From: Thermodesulfomicrobium sp. WS
Lineage (GTDB): Bacteria > Desulfobacterota > Desulfovibrionia > Desulfovibrionales > Desulfomicrobiaceae
Reading direction: 5' to 3'
Assembly: GCF_027925145.1 (NCBI RefSeq)
Contig: NZ_AP027130.1
Location: forward strand, 744,001 to 808,000
Length of the DNA stretch: 64,000 nucleotides
Shown: positions 32,164-41,400 of the stretch, piece after piece
How the letters are laid out: each line of letters begins with the position of its first letter
How positions within the stretch are numbered: position 1 is the stretch's first letter
Position numbers and translations under genes: made by a program
Notes under the pieces: generated by a model
The model's input: only the letters and a program-made list of their open reading frames with translations
The model's database searches: none
What the model was told of the DNA's origin: nothing

Positions 32164-33801
32164 ATGCAGGTTTGGCCCGTGCCCAGGGAAGACGGCGCGC
32201 TCGTGGACGCCGTGGTGGAGGTGGCGGGCAAGCGCTGGCGCATGAACGGCCGCCGGGGACCGGCCCTGGAGGAAGATCTGTTGGCTGCGGCGCGGCCCCA
32301 GGAAGGCGAGGCCGTGGTCTTCTTGGGCGCGGGCCTGGGGGCGGGCATTGCCGCTGCCTTGCGCATGGGGCTGCCGGTGGCGGTGGTGGACAAGGAGACC
32401 GGGCTTGCCGAAGCCTTGGGTATCCGCCTTCCGCACGAGGTCTTGTGGTGCCGGCAGAGAGACCCCCAGGCCGTGCTCGCGGCCTTGACGCGCTGGCAGA
32501 TGGACCTGGGAGGCCCGCCGCTGGTGCCCATCGTGCACCCGCTCTACGCCCGCCTGGATCCCGCCTTTTACCGCACCCTGGCCGAGCACCTGACCGCAAG
32601 CCGCAAGGCCTGCTTTTGGCAGCGCGCCCGGGCCCCGCGCCTCGGGAAAGACACACCGCGCATCCTTTTGGTGGCGAGCGCCTATTTTCTCCATGGGGAG
32701 CTGCTTTCCGCCTGCGCCCGCTTGGGGTACGCGGTGCGGGTGGTGGAGCTTCCCAGCCAAGAGGTGGGCAGGCAGGAGTTCGTGGAGGCCATCTTGCAGG
32801 CCGTAGTGGAGTTCCGGCCCCATTTCGCCCTCACCGTCAATCACTTGGGCGTGGACCGGGAAGGGGTGCTCACCGACCTCTTGGCCCGGCTGGAGCTCCC
32901 CCTGGCTTCGTGGTTCGTGGACGATCCGCACCTCATCATCGGGCTCTACCAGAGCGCGGTTTCGCCCTGGGTGGCCCTTTTTACCTGGGATGCGGACACG
33001 GTGGAGGGCCTGCGCGCCATGGGCTTTGCCCATGTGCGCTACCTGCCGCTGGGGACCGATCCCACCCGGTTTGCGCCCCAGGGCAGTGCCCGTCTCGACG
33101 TGGCCTTTGTGGGCAACTCCATGGTGCACAAGACCCGCACCCGTCAGGGGATCCTTCCCCGGGAGCTTACCTCCTGCATTCCTCAGGTGGCGCAAGGTTT
33201 TGCCCAAAGCCCCATCCGCACGGTGCGGGCCTATATGGCGCTCCACCATCCAGACATCGTGGCCCACATGGAGGCGCTGCCCACGGAAAGCCAGCTCGCC
33301 CTGGAGACCGCCATCACCTGGCATGCCACGCGCGACTGGCGGCATGCGTGTGTGCGCAGGCTTCTGCCCTTTCACCCCCACATCGTGGGGGACTCGGGGT
33401 GGCGGCGCCTGCTTCCGGCGCGCGGCTGGCACTACCATCCCGAGGTGAGTTACTATAGCGAGCTTCCCCAATGGTACCCGCAGGTACGGGTAAACTTCAA
33501 CTGCACCAGTTTGCAGATGAAAGGGGCGGTGAACCAGCGGGTCTTCGATGTGCCGGCCTGCGGGGCCTTTCTGCTCACCGACTACCGCCGCCAGATGGAA
33601 GACCTGTTCACCTTGGGCCGGGAGGTGGTGTGCTACGGTGACCCGGAAGAAATTGGCGACTTGGTGCGCTATTATCTCGCCCACGACGCCCAGCGTCAGG
33701 CCGTCACCCAGGCCGCCCGCGAGCGGGTGCTTGCGGAACACACCTACGACGTGCGGCTTGCCACCTTGGTTTCCGCCATGCGGCAGTGGTATGGCACGTA
33801 G
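32164..33801 (+). CDS. DUF3880/CgeB-like glycosyltransferase
   Basis: A 545-residue protein whose second half looks like a GT-B glycosyltransferase of the DUF3880 plus Glyco_trans_1_2 type: WFVDDPHLIIG, FTWDADTVEGLRAMG, LPLGTDPTRFAP, VAFVGNSM and the sugar-nucleotide site near NQRVFDVPACGAFLL. The first 160 residues form a separate Rossmann-like region. It lies between motB and fliK, so flagellin or hook glycosylation is the natural guess. That is inference from position only. Confidence 0.8.
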   Translation: MQVWPVPREDGALVDAVVEVAGKRWRMNGRRGPALEEDLLAAARPQEGEAVVFLGAGLGAGIAAALRMGLPVAVVDKETGLAEALGIRLPHEVLWCRQRDPQAVLAALTRWQMDLGGPPLVPIVHPLYARLDPAFYRTLAEHLTASRKACFWQRARAPRLGKDTPRILLVASAYFLHGELLSACARLGYAVRVVELPSQEVGRQEFVEAILQAVVEFRPHFALTVNHLGVDREGVLTDLLARLELPLASWFVDDPHLIIGLYQSAVSPWVALFTWDADTVEGLRAMGFAHVRYLPLGTDPTRFAPQGSARLDVAFVGNSMVHKTRTRQGILPRELTSCIPQVAQGFAQSPIRTVRAYMALHHPDIVAHMEALPTESQLALETAITWHATRDWRHACVRRLLPFHPHIVGDSGWRRLLPARGWHYHPEVSYYSELPQWYPQVRVNFNCTSLQMKGAVNQRVFDVPACGAFLLTDYRRQMEDLFTLGREVVCYGDPEEIGDLVRYYLAHDAQRQAVTQAARERVLAEHTYDVRLATLVSAMRQWYGT

Positions 33802-33887
33802 GTGGTGCCTCCAGCGTCTTTCCGGCACGTTGCGCCCCGGCGACCACGGTGCCTGCGGACCTGCGGCGCCGGGCCCCCGTCACGCCC

Positions 33888-35267
33888 ATGGCTGAGCCTC
33901 TCGTTGTCCTGCAGATGCAGCGCTTGGGGGATGTGGTCCTCTCCTTCCCCCTGCTTTTGTGGCTCATGCGCACTTTTCCCGGCCATCCGCTGTGGCTGCG
34001 CGCAGAGCCGCAATTTGCCGCCCTGGCGCAGGGGCTTATGCCTTCCGGGGTGCGGCTTTTGGGCCCTGCAGACGATGCCGAGCTGCGCGCCACCCCGGCG
34101 CATCTCGTGCTTCACCTGGGGCATGCCGAGGCTGGGGCGGCCTTGGCCGGCGCCATCGTTGCCCAGCGGGTGCTGGGGCTTGTGCGCCGCGACGGGGTGC
34201 TGCGCATCCACGGATTTTGGCACCGCTACCGGGCAAGCCTGGTGCACGCCAACCGCCATAACCGCTTCCATTGGGCCGACCTCTACGCCCTGGACGTCGT
34301 GCCCAGGGAGCGCATGGCGGCCACCCGCTGGGATGCGCCGCGCCGTCCCCTTTCGGACAAGATCGGCCTGTTTCTCGGGGCGAGCACTGCGGCCAAGCGG
34401 CCGGATGCCGTCTTTTGGGCCGGGGTCTGCGGTCATCTGCGGCGTTTGGGTTTTGCCCCGGTGCTTTTGGGCGGCCCGGCGGAAAAACCCCTGGCCGAGG
34501 CGGTGCGCGGGCTGGTGCGCCGGCCGGTGCTCGATCTCTGCGGCGCCTTCAGCCTGGAGCGCCTGGCCTACTTCGGGCAGGAGCTGGCGCTGCTCATCAC
34601 CCCGGATACCGGCCCCATGCACGTGGCGGCCTGGACCGGGCTGCGGGTCCTCAATGTGAGTTTGGGGCCGGTGTGGCCGTGGGACACCGGACCGTACCAG
34701 CCGGGGCACCTGGTGCTGCAGGCCGCCTGTTCGTGCCGCGGGTGCTGGGCGTGCACGCGGAAGGCCGAGCCCTGCCGCTCTCCCATGACCCCGCGTCAGG
34801 TGGCCCAGGTGGCTGCGGCTGCGGTGCAGGGCGCGCCGTGGCCATGTGTGCGGGGGCTGCGGCTTGCCCAAACGGGCCGGGACGCCCAGGGGCTGTACCT
34901 CCTGGAGCCGCAATGCGGCGCCGAGCCCTGCGCCCGGGAGCTTGTGTCCGGCTATTGGCGCGCCCTGTGGCTTGCCTGGGGCGCTGGGGGCGATGCGGCC
35001 TTTTGCCGCGCCATCCGCCAGCGGTTGTGGAGCGCCTATCCTGCCCTTGCCCGGGCCATTGCCCGCGAGAGCCTGCGCCTGGTGCGCTGGCTCTCCAGCA
35101 CTTCGCCGCCCACCCCGCTTCCGTGGAACTCCTTTGTCCCCGCCCTGCGTCCTCTGGCAAGTTTCCTGGCCGTGAGCCTCGAAAACGAAGATTTTTCGCC
35201 AGCAAGCCTGCGTCATGCGGCCGAACTGGTAGAGCGCCACCTCGCCTGCTTTGCCCCGGAGGCTTGA
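33888..35267 (+). CDS. Family 9 glycosyltransferase (heptosyltransferase-like)
   Basis: About 459 residues. It begins like heptosyltransferases (VVLQMQRLGDVVLSFPLLLWL) and carries their donor-site signature TPDTGPMHVAAWTG near residue 246, followed by a Cys cluster (CSCRGCWACTRKAEPC) found in several family 9 enzymes. The last 170 residues are a helical extension of unknown role. The ATG at 33888 is chosen because the Rossmann strand starts there, though no ribosome site is obvious. It follows the DUF3880 gene in the flagellar run and is 60 bases before fliK. Confidence 0.84.
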   Translation: MAEPLVVLQMQRLGDVVLSFPLLLWLMRTFPGHPLWLRAEPQFAALAQGLMPSGVRLLGPADDAELRATPAHLVLHLGHAEAGAALAGAIVAQRVLGLVRRDGVLRIHGFWHRYRASLVHANRHNRFHWADLYALDVVPRERMAATRWDAPRRPLSDKIGLFLGASTAAKRPDAVFWAGVCGHLRRLGFAPVLLGGPAEKPLAEAVRGLVRRPVLDLCGAFSLERLAYFGQELALLITPDTGPMHVAAWTGLRVLNVSLGPVWPWDTGPYQPGHLVLQAACSCRGCWACTRKAEPCRSPMTPRQVAQVAAAAVQGAPWPCVRGLRLAQTGRDAQGLYLLEPQCGAEPCARELVSGYWRALWLAWGAGGDAAFCRAIRQRLWSAYPALARAIARESLRLVRWLSSTSPPTPLPWNSFVPALRPLASFLAVSLENEDFSPASLRHAAELVERHLACFAPEA

Positions 35268-35327
35268 GCCCGCGCATGGGGCGTTTGGAACGGCTTTTGA
35301 TTGGTGTCCTCGGCAAAGGAGGCCACC

Positions 35328-37034
35328 ATGCAATTTTTTCCCATCGCTTTGCAGCACGGCGGCGTGTTTTCCGTGCTGGCGGGCAAAGGAGCATCCGCCA
35401 AGGCCGGTTCCCTGTTTTCCCAGCTCTTGGGGCGCAGCACGGGCGCGCCTGCTGCGGGCCTGTGGGAGCATATCCTGGCGCTGCGCGAGCAAGGCGGCAT
35501 TGACGACGACCTGTGGCAGCGCCTGACGGACTGGAAAAAGAGCGGCGAGGACGGCCGCTTGGGCGCGTGGCTGGCGCAGGTGTGCCCGGAGCTTTTGCCT
35601 GCGGGCTGGATTTCGCATTGCCGCCTGCAATCAGACCCTGCTGGAGCAGAACCGGTGTGCCCGGAGACCTTGCCTGCCGGCCGGATTTCGTCTTCCGGGG
35701 TTTCCATGGAGCAGGTGGACAGTGCGGTCGCGATGCACGACGACGCTCAGGCCGCTGTATCCGCCAAACAGGGGGCAGCGTCCCTCTGGGCGGCCCAGGG
35801 GAAAAAATTTCGTGGGACCAACGGCCAATGGATCCACGGCAGGCAAGATGCTGGGGCGCACCAAGAAAAGCCCCTGGACGCGGGCAAGGATCTTCCTGTG
35901 GCGCAGGAGGCTTCGGCATCGTCGCGTGCCCATGGAGCGAATGGGTGGGCCGGAAAAGTCAAGGGGGCTGATGCTTTGGGGCACGAAGGCGCCGCCGCTT
36001 TGCGGACCGCATCCCGACCGGCGAGTTCGGTCTTCGGTGCCACTGGGCAAGAAGCCATGGATGCCGTGCGCAGTGAGGCTGCGGACGGGGCCCAAAAGCC
36101 AGGGTCTTGGGCGGCGCATGGGGGGCACTTCGCCGCAAAGGATGGGCTCGGGCAAAGCCCACGCGGGAACATGGGGCATGGGGAGCCCCCTTCGCTCTCC
36201 CCTGTGGAGGGTCTGTGGCAGGCGACGTCCAAGAAGGTCGGGCAATCTCTCGAGGCCCAAAGCCTGGCAGGCGAACCCGAGGCGCGGCGCCCGGGCAGAT
36301 CTGGGGATGAAGACCGCATCCGTTCCGAGCACAGGCGCAGCAGCCTCGAGGCGGCCTGGGTGGAGGACCCCCAGGAGCTGAGCCCCCGCGCGGTGCCTTT
36401 GCGCGGCAGCGGTTTCGGGGCAAAGGAGGGGAGGCCCGAGCACCAGTCGCCTGACGAACGTCGGGGGCAAAGGCCCCTGGCCGCGCAGGGCGGGCAGAGC
36501 ACAGGCGCCGAAGGGGCTGGCGCCGCGGCCTTCTCCCCCGCAGGGCCGGTGGCCTCCCGCGCCGAGGCCCTGGCGCCTTCCATCGTGGAGCAGACGGCGC
36601 AGGCCATGGTGCGGCAGCTCTCTCCGGGCATCAAGCAGCTCACCATCCAGATCGAACCCCAGGACCTGGGGCCCATCCACGTGGCCCTGCAGGTGCGCGG
36701 CGGCGAGGTCCACGCCGTGCTGCGGCCGGCGCACCCGGAAACCAGCCAGATCCTAAACGCCCACCTGCCCAGCTTACGTCAGGAGCTGGAGCGGCAGGGG
36801 TTTCAGGTGGCGCGCCTGGACGTGCAGGCCGGTCTTGCGGACTTGGGCTCCCACAACGCCTGGGATGGGGCCAGCCAGCACCAGCGCCCGCAGGGGGACG
36901 GCGCGGGCACTGGGTTTTGGTGGCGGCGCTCCGTGGTCCCGGAGGAATCGTTGGCGCGCAATCTGCAAGAGGAGAGGACACCCGGCCTGCACACGGCACT
37001 TCGTGCCGACGGGGCTGTGGATCTCTTTGCGTGA
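35328..37034 (+). CDS. fliK: Flagellar hook-length control protein FliK
   Basis: A 568-residue protein. The conserved C-terminal domain (about 430-530) is recognisable by QLTIQIEPQDLGPIHVALQV, followed by VHAVLRPAHPE and LRQELERQGF. The N-terminal two thirds are low-complexity, rich in Gly, Ala, Ser, Gln and Glu, as expected for the molecular ruler. A 36-bp repeat (35580 and 35655) duplicates CPE-LPAG-IS within this part. AGGAGG lies 5 bases before the ATG at 35328, preferred to one nine codons upstream. flgD and flgE follow directly. Confidence 0.9.
   Translation: MQFFPIALQHGGVFSVLAGKGASAKAGSLFSQLLGRSTGAPAAGLWEHILALREQGGIDDDLWQRLTDWKKSGEDGRLGAWLAQVCPELLPAGWISHCRLQSDPAGAEPVCPETLPAGRISSSGVSMEQVDSAVAMHDDAQAAVSAKQGAASLWAAQGKKFRGTNGQWIHGRQDAGAHQEKPLDAGKDLPVAQEASASSRAHGANGWAGKVKGADALGHEGAAALRTASRPASSVFGATGQEAMDAVRSEAADGAQKPGSWAAHGGHFAAKDGLGQSPRGNMGHGEPPSLSPVEGLWQATSKKVGQSLEAQSLAGEPEARRPGRSGDEDRIRSEHRRSSLEAAWVEDPQELSPRAVPLRGSGFGAKEGRPEHQSPDERRGQRPLAAQGGQSTGAEGAGAAAFSPAGPVASRAEALAPSIVEQTAQAMVRQLSPGIKQLTIQIEPQDLGPIHVALQVRGGEVHAVLRPAHPETSQILNAHLPSLRQELERQGFQVARLDVQAGLADLGSHNAWDGASQHQRPQGDGAGTGFWWRRSVVPEESLARNLQEERTPGLHTALRADGAVDLFA
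35580..35690 (+). repeat. 36-bp imperfect direct repeat inside fliK
   Basis: 35580-35615 and 35655-35690 match at 31 of 36 positions, 75 bp apart and therefore in frame. The encoded residues are CPELLPAGWIS and CPETLPAGRIS. It suggests an old partial tandem duplication in the ruler region of FliK. Confidence 0.75.
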
Positions 37035-37043
37035 GGCATCCGT

Positions 37044-37733
37044 ATGATCGAATCCATCCTGCACAACCAAGGGGCTTTTGCCGGCAGCGAGGCCAAAGGC
37101 TCCAAGGCCCTGGACAAGGACGCCTTCTTGCGCCTGCTGGTCACCCAGCTCCAGCATCAGGACCCCTTGAACCCCATGGATGACAAGCAGTTCATCGCCC
37201 AATTGGCGCAGTTTTCCAGCCTCGAGCAGATGAACAACATTGCAGCGGGCATCACCAAGCTCACGGAGCAGGCGGCAAGCCAGGACATGCTCTCCGCCGC
37301 GGCCTTCATGGGCAAAGAGGTGGTGGCCGCAGGAAGCGGCCTGTCCAAGGAAAAGGGCGCGGTCTCCAGCGTGGATTTCACCCTGCAGGGCACCGCCACC
37401 GAGGTACAGGTCTTTGTGTATGACAGCAGCAACAACCTGGTGCGCACGGAAAAACTTTCCGGCCGTGCCGCCGGTACCTATTCCTACGCTTGGGACGGCA
37501 AGGACGACCAAGGCACTAGCCTGCCCGATGGCCGCTACAGCGTGACCTTTGCCGCCACCGATGCCGAGGGCACACCGGTGCTCGTGTCCACGGCCGTCTC
37601 CGGCCGGGTCACGGCCGTGGAGCGTACCGAAGACGGCGTCACCCGGCTGCGTCTGGCCGATGGTCGTACCGTGGCCTTGAGCGACGTGCGTACCGTGACG
37701 GAAACGAGCACTGCTGCCACAGAGCAGGAGTAA
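37044..37733 (+). CDS. flgD: Flagellar hook-assembly (hook cap) protein FlgD
   Basis: A 229-residue scaffold that caps the growing hook. The N-terminal signature [23 protein letters not shown] (cut here to [19 protein letters not shown]) is diagnostic, followed by [16 protein letters not shown]. Residues 85-210 form the tandem beta domains (FlgD Ig-like: [26 protein letters not shown]). Nine bases separate it from fliK and 18 from flgE. Confidence 0.95.
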   Translation: MIESILHNQGAFAGSEAKGSKALDKDAFLRLLVTQLQHQDPLNPMDDKQFIAQLAQFSSLEQMNNIAAGITKLTEQAASQDMLSAAAFMGKEVVAAGSGLSKEKGAVSSVDFTLQGTATEVQVFVYDSSNNLVRTEKLSGRAAGTYSYAWDGKDDQGTSLPDGRYSVTFAATDAEGTPVLVSTAVSGRVTAVERTEDGVTRLRLADGRTVALSDVRTVTETSTAATEQE

Positions 37734-37751
37734 GAAGAAGAGGAGGGACCT

Positions 37752-39569
37752 ATGGGCCTGTCAGCTTCCATGTATGCGGGGACCAGTGGACTGCGTGTCC
37801 ACGGTGAGGACATGTCGGTCATCGGCAACAATATCTCCAATATCTCCACCATCGGGTTCAAGGCCTCGCGCTCGTACTTCGAGGACACCTTGAGCCAGAC
37901 CATCTCCGTGGCCAACGGCGTGGGGCAGGTGGGCCGTGGCGTGGCCATGGGCGCGGTCATGGGGGATTTCTCCCAGGGCTCTTTGGAGACCACCAACGAG
38001 GCCACGGATTTGGCCATTGGCGGGAACGGCTTCTTCGTCGTGGTCCCGCCTGGGGAAGAGACCAACTACTACACCCGGGCCGGCTCGTTCCGCTTCGACA
38101 AAGACGGCTATCTCGTGGACCCCCATGGCTACCGGTTGCAGGGCTGGGCCATCCAATCGGACGACACGAGCGAGGTGGTGTCCACCACCGAGACGTCCGC
38201 CCCCAGCGCCACGGTGAAGATCGTGGGCGTGCCCACGGACATCAAGCTGGAGAACTTCCAGTCGCCCCCCCAGGCCACCAGTCGGGTGGACCTCATCTTG
38301 AACCTCGATTCCCGGGCCGTGGACCGCTCCGTGGAGGATGGGGACCCGCCAACCACGACCCCGTTTGATGGCACGCCCTTTACCGCCATGTTCGACGCCT
38401 ACGACGCCAACTCCGTGGACGGTGTTCCTTTGGGCGATGCCCGCTATGCCTACCAGACCACCATCAAGGTCTATGACGAAAACGGCGGCGCCCATAACCT
38501 TACCGTGTACATGGACCCCATCAACGACCCTGACGTGACGGACAATGCTGGGGGCAAGCGCTATTGGGAATACATCGTGGCCGTGCCCCCCAATGAGGAC
38601 AACCGGGAGTTTTGGGCGGTGCAGACCGATACCTCCAAGCGGGGCATCCTCATGGCCGGCACCCTGACCTTCAATGCCACCGGTGAGCTGGAAGGCATGA
38701 GCGCCTTTACCATCAATAACCCCTACAACGGCACGGGCGGCACGGAACCGACGCCTGGCCCCCCGCCCACAGCGGGGACGTTTGCCACCGATGCCAGCGC
38801 CATCACCAACTGGACGCCGGCCAATTTTTCCAAGAACGGATTTCCCGTATGCACCGCCAACTTCTTGGGCAAGGCCAATGGCAGCATCACGGCTACGGAC
38901 GATAGTGCGGCGACGCCCAATATTCCGCCCAAGGATCTTACTTTGACGGACAACTCTCCGGCCAACATCGAGATCAATTTCGGACTGCGCAACAAGGCCA
39001 CCAACTGGTCCGGAGGCTTGGCTACTTTGGATGCACTCAGGCAATTGATGCAGACCGGCAATAGCGGCGGCCCGGTGACGACACCGGCCCAGATGCAGGC
39101 GGCCCTTGCCACCATCAACAATTTTGCCTCGGTGGAGGCCAATGCCCTGCGCACCACGAGCTACAGCTCGGCGTCCACCACGGTGTACCAGTCCCAGAAC
39201 GGCTATGCCGCGGGCTTTCTCCAGAGTATCTCCGTGGACCGGGATGGCGTGCTCACCGGCCGCTACTCCAATGGGCAGGTGCAGCAACTCTACGCCCTGA
39301 CCCTGGCCACCTTCAACAACAACTACGGCCTGTACCGGGAGGGCGGCAATCTCTTCTCCGAGACCCGCGCCTCGGGCCCGGCCATCACCGGCCTGGCCAA
39401 TACCGGCGGCAAGGGGAGTATCGCCTCCAACGCCCTGGAGCAGTCCAACGTGGACCTTGCCACGGAATTCGTGAAGATGATCACCACGGAAAAGGGCTTC
39501 CAGGCCAATTCCAAGACCATCACCACCACGGAAAACCTCATGAACACCCTCATCCAGCTCAAGCGCTAA
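37752..39569 (+). CDS. flgE: Flagellar hook protein FlgE
   Basis: A 605-residue hook subunit. The N-terminus has the rod/hook signature (LRVHGEDMSVIGNNISNIST, residues 14-33) and the C-terminus the matching helix ending MNTLIQLKR. The central part (about 150-450) is a large variable surface domain, which makes it longer than enteric FlgE (about 400). AGGAGG lies 7 bases before the ATG. A strong terminator follows, so this ends the flagellar run. Confidence 0.95.
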   Translation: MGLSASMYAGTSGLRVHGEDMSVIGNNISNISTIGFKASRSYFEDTLSQTISVANGVGQVGRGVAMGAVMGDFSQGSLETTNEATDLAIGGNGFFVVVPPGEETNYYTRAGSFRFDKDGYLVDPHGYRLQGWAIQSDDTSEVVSTTETSAPSATVKIVGVPTDIKLENFQSPPQATSRVDLILNLDSRAVDRSVEDGDPPTTTPFDGTPFTAMFDAYDANSVDGVPLGDARYAYQTTIKVYDENGGAHNLTVYMDPINDPDVTDNAGGKRYWEYIVAVPPNEDNREFWAVQTDTSKRGILMAGTLTFNATGELEGMSAFTINNPYNGTGGTEPTPGPPPTAGTFATDASAITNWTPANFSKNGFPVCTANFLGKANGSITATDDSAATPNIPPKDLTLTDNSPANIEINFGLRNKATNWSGGLATLDALRQLMQTGNSGGPVTTPAQMQAALATINNFASVEANALRTTSYSSASTTVYQSQNGYAAGFLQSISVDRDGVLTGRYSNGQVQQLYALTLATFNNNYGLYREGGNLFSETRASGPAITGLANTGGKGSIASNALEQSNVDLATEFVKMITTEKGFQANSKTITTTENLMNTLIQLKR

Positions 39570-39591
39570 GACCTGGAGGACAGGCCAACAC

Positions 39592-39620
39592 AAAACCCCG
39601 GGGCTTGCCGGGGTTTTTTT
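39592..39620 (+). terminator. Intrinsic terminator after flgE
   Basis: AAAACCCCGG (39592-39601) pairs with CCGGGGTTTT (39608-39617), with seven T at 39614-39620. It lies 22 bases after the flgE stop. Because four A precede the stem, it may also stop the opposing fabI transcript. Confidence 0.92.
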
Positions 39621-39716
39621 GTGCTGGTGGCGGGGCTGATGGCAGTGGCATGGTCCATCACGATTACTGCATGGTGCGCTTCCGGGGTGTTGTGTTGGTG
39701 GCAGGGCTGATGGCAG
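39621..39716. repeat. 25-bp direct repeat between the flgE terminator and fabI
   Basis: 39621-39645 and 39692-39716 match at 23 of 25 positions. They flank a 46-bp stretch and together fill the gap between the terminator and the fabI stop. No inverted ends or target-site duplication suggest a mobile element. Confidence 0.7.
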
Positions 39717-39718
39717 GG

Positions 39719-40483
39719 TTAGATGCCCATGATGTGGTAGCCGCTGTCCACGTAGATGACCTCGCCGGTGACGGCGCTGGCCAGATCCGAGGCGAGGAAG
39801 AGCGCCACCTTGCCCACTTCCTCCTGGGTGATGTTGCGCCTTAGCGGCGCCCGCTCCTCGATGGTCTGCAGGATGCTGCGAAAGCCGGAGATGCCCGAGG
39901 CCGCCAAGGTCTTGAGGGGCCCGGCGCTGATGGCGTTGACCCGGATGCCCTTTTCCCCCAAGTCCATGGCCAGGTAGCGCACGCTGGCCTCCAGGGCTGC
40001 CTTGGCCACGCCCATGACGTTGTAATTGGTGATGACCTTTTCCGCGCCGTAGTAGGTCATGGTCATGATGGAGGCCCCAGGGGAGAGCAGCGGCTCGAAG
40101 GCCTGGGCCAGGGCCACCAGGGAGTAGGCGGAGACGTCCAGGGCCAGGCGGAAGCCCTCGCGGCTGGTGTCGATGTAGCGGCCTTTGAGGTCGTCGCGGT
40201 TGGCAAAGGCGATGGAATGCACCAGGATGTCCACGCTCCCCCAGGCCGCGCGCACCGTATCCACCGCCGCGGCGATGGCGGCGTCGTCCGTGACATCACA
40301 CGGGAAGAGCAGTTCGCCGCCCAGCTCCGCGCAGATGGGCTCCACCCGTTTCTTGAGGGCTTCGCCTGCGTAGCTCAGGCCGATGGTGGCGCCGCCCTCC
40401 TTGAGGGCCTTGGCGATGGCGTAGGCGATGCTCTTGTCGTTGGCCACGCCGAAGATCAGGGCTTTCTTTCCGTGGACGAGCAT
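39719..40483 (-). CDS. fabI: Enoyl-[acyl-carrier-protein] reductase (NADH)
   Basis: A 254-residue short-chain dehydrogenase that reduces enoyl-ACP in the last step of each fatty-acid elongation cycle. The FabI type is shown by [17 protein letters not shown] (cofactor loop, residues 8-24) and the catalytic pair in [20 protein letters not shown], with Tyr-x6-Lys spacing. AGGAG lies about 7 bases before the ATG. It is the third gene of hisD-purC-fabI, 9 bases after purC. Confidence 0.95.
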   Translation of the reverse strand: MLVHGKKALIFGVANDKSIAYAIAKALKEGGATIGLSYAGEALKKRVEPICAELGGELLFPCDVTDDAAIAAAVDTVRAAWGSVDILVHSIAFANRDDLKGRYIDTSREGFRLALDVSAYSLVALAQAFEPLLSPGASIMTMTYYGAEKVITNYNVMGVAKAALEASVRYLAMDLGEKGIRVNAISAGPLKTLAASGISGFRSILQTIEERAPLRRNITQEEVGKVALFLASDLASAVTGEVIYVDSGYHIMGI

Positions 40484-40492
40484 GGTGATCTC

Positions 40493-41398
40493 CTATGGGT
40501 TGGGGATGGCAAGGGGGCTACCGGTGAGGATGCGGTAGGCGTCCAGGTAGCGGCGTTGGGTCTGGAGGATGATCTCTTCGGGCACTTTCGGCGCTGGCGG
40601 CCGCTTGTCCCAGCCGGAGGCCGACAGCCAGTCGCGCAGGTATTGCTTGTCGAAGCTCGGCGGTACCAATCCCGGCGCATACCCTTCCTTGGGCCAGAAG
40701 CGCGAGGAGTCCGGGGTGAGCACCTCGTCGATGAGCATGAGGTCCCGGTCATGGAGCCCGAACTCGAATTTGGTGTCCGCAATGAGGATGCCGCGCTCCT
40801 CCGCATAGGCCCGGGCCCGTTCGTACATGGCAAGCGCGATCTCCTGCACCCGGCGCACCAGGCCCTCGCCCACCCGGGCCTTGGCCGAGGCCACGGTGAT
40901 GTTTTCGTCGTGTTCGCCCAGTTCGGCCTTGGTGGAGGGCGTAAAGAGCGGCGGGGTGAGTTTGGCCGCCTCGGGCAGCCCTTCGGGGAGCTTGTGGCCG
41001 CACACGCTGCCGGTGGCCAGATAGTCCTTGTAGCCGGAGCCGGTGAGGTAGCCGCGCACGATGCACTCGATGGGCAGGGGTTTGGCGCGGCGCACCACCA
41101 CCGCCCGGCCCTCCAGGTCATCGGCGAAGGCCGCCAGGGCCGGTGGAAAATCCGTCACTTCCGTGGCCACCAAATGGTTGGGGGTGAGGTCTTCGAACAT
41201 CCGCATCCAAAAGACGGTGATCTGGTTGAGGACCACGCCTTTGTAGGGCACGGGCTCGCCCAGCACCACGTCAAAGGCGGACATGCGGTCCGTGGTGACG
41301 ATGAGCAGGTGCTCGGGGTCCAGGGCGTAGATGTCCCGCACCTTGCCGCGGGAGAGGAGTTCGAGTCCCGGAAACCGGGTCTGGGTGACGACGCGCAT
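40493..41398 (-). CDS. purC: Phosphoribosylaminoimidazole-succinocarboxamide synthase (SAICAR synthase)
   Basis: A 301-residue ATP-dependent ligase of purine synthesis. Typical segments are LLSRGKVRDIYAL (residues 13-25), TTDRMSAFDVVL, KPLPIECIVRGYLTGSG and DTKFEFG. It is the longer SAICAR synthase type found in yeast and some bacteria, not the 240-residue form. AAGGAG lies 6 bases before the ATG at 41398, just after the hisD stop. The frame stays open upstream through the whole hisD gene, but that part is a shadow. Confidence 0.95.
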   Translation of the reverse strand: MRVVTQTRFPGLELLSRGKVRDIYALDPEHLLIVTTDRMSAFDVVLGEPVPYKGVVLNQITVFWMRMFEDLTPNHLVATEVTDFPPALAAFADDLEGRAVVVRRAKPLPIECIVRGYLTGSGYKDYLATGSVCGHKLPEGLPEAAKLTPPLFTPSTKAELGEHDENITVASAKARVGEGLVRRVQEIALAMYERARAYAEERGILIADTKFEFGLHDRDLMLIDEVLTPDSSRFWPKEGYAPGLVPPSFDKQYLRDWLSASGWDKRPPAPKVPEEIILQTQRRYLDAYRILTGSPLAIPNP

Positions 41399-41400
41399 GG

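Noticed and set aside
31230-33828. Long open frames (742 codons on plus, 841 on minus) over motB and the DUF3880 glycosyltransferase
   Set aside because: Low-complexity Arg, Gly, Pro and His composition and no known motif; the real genes explain the region fully.
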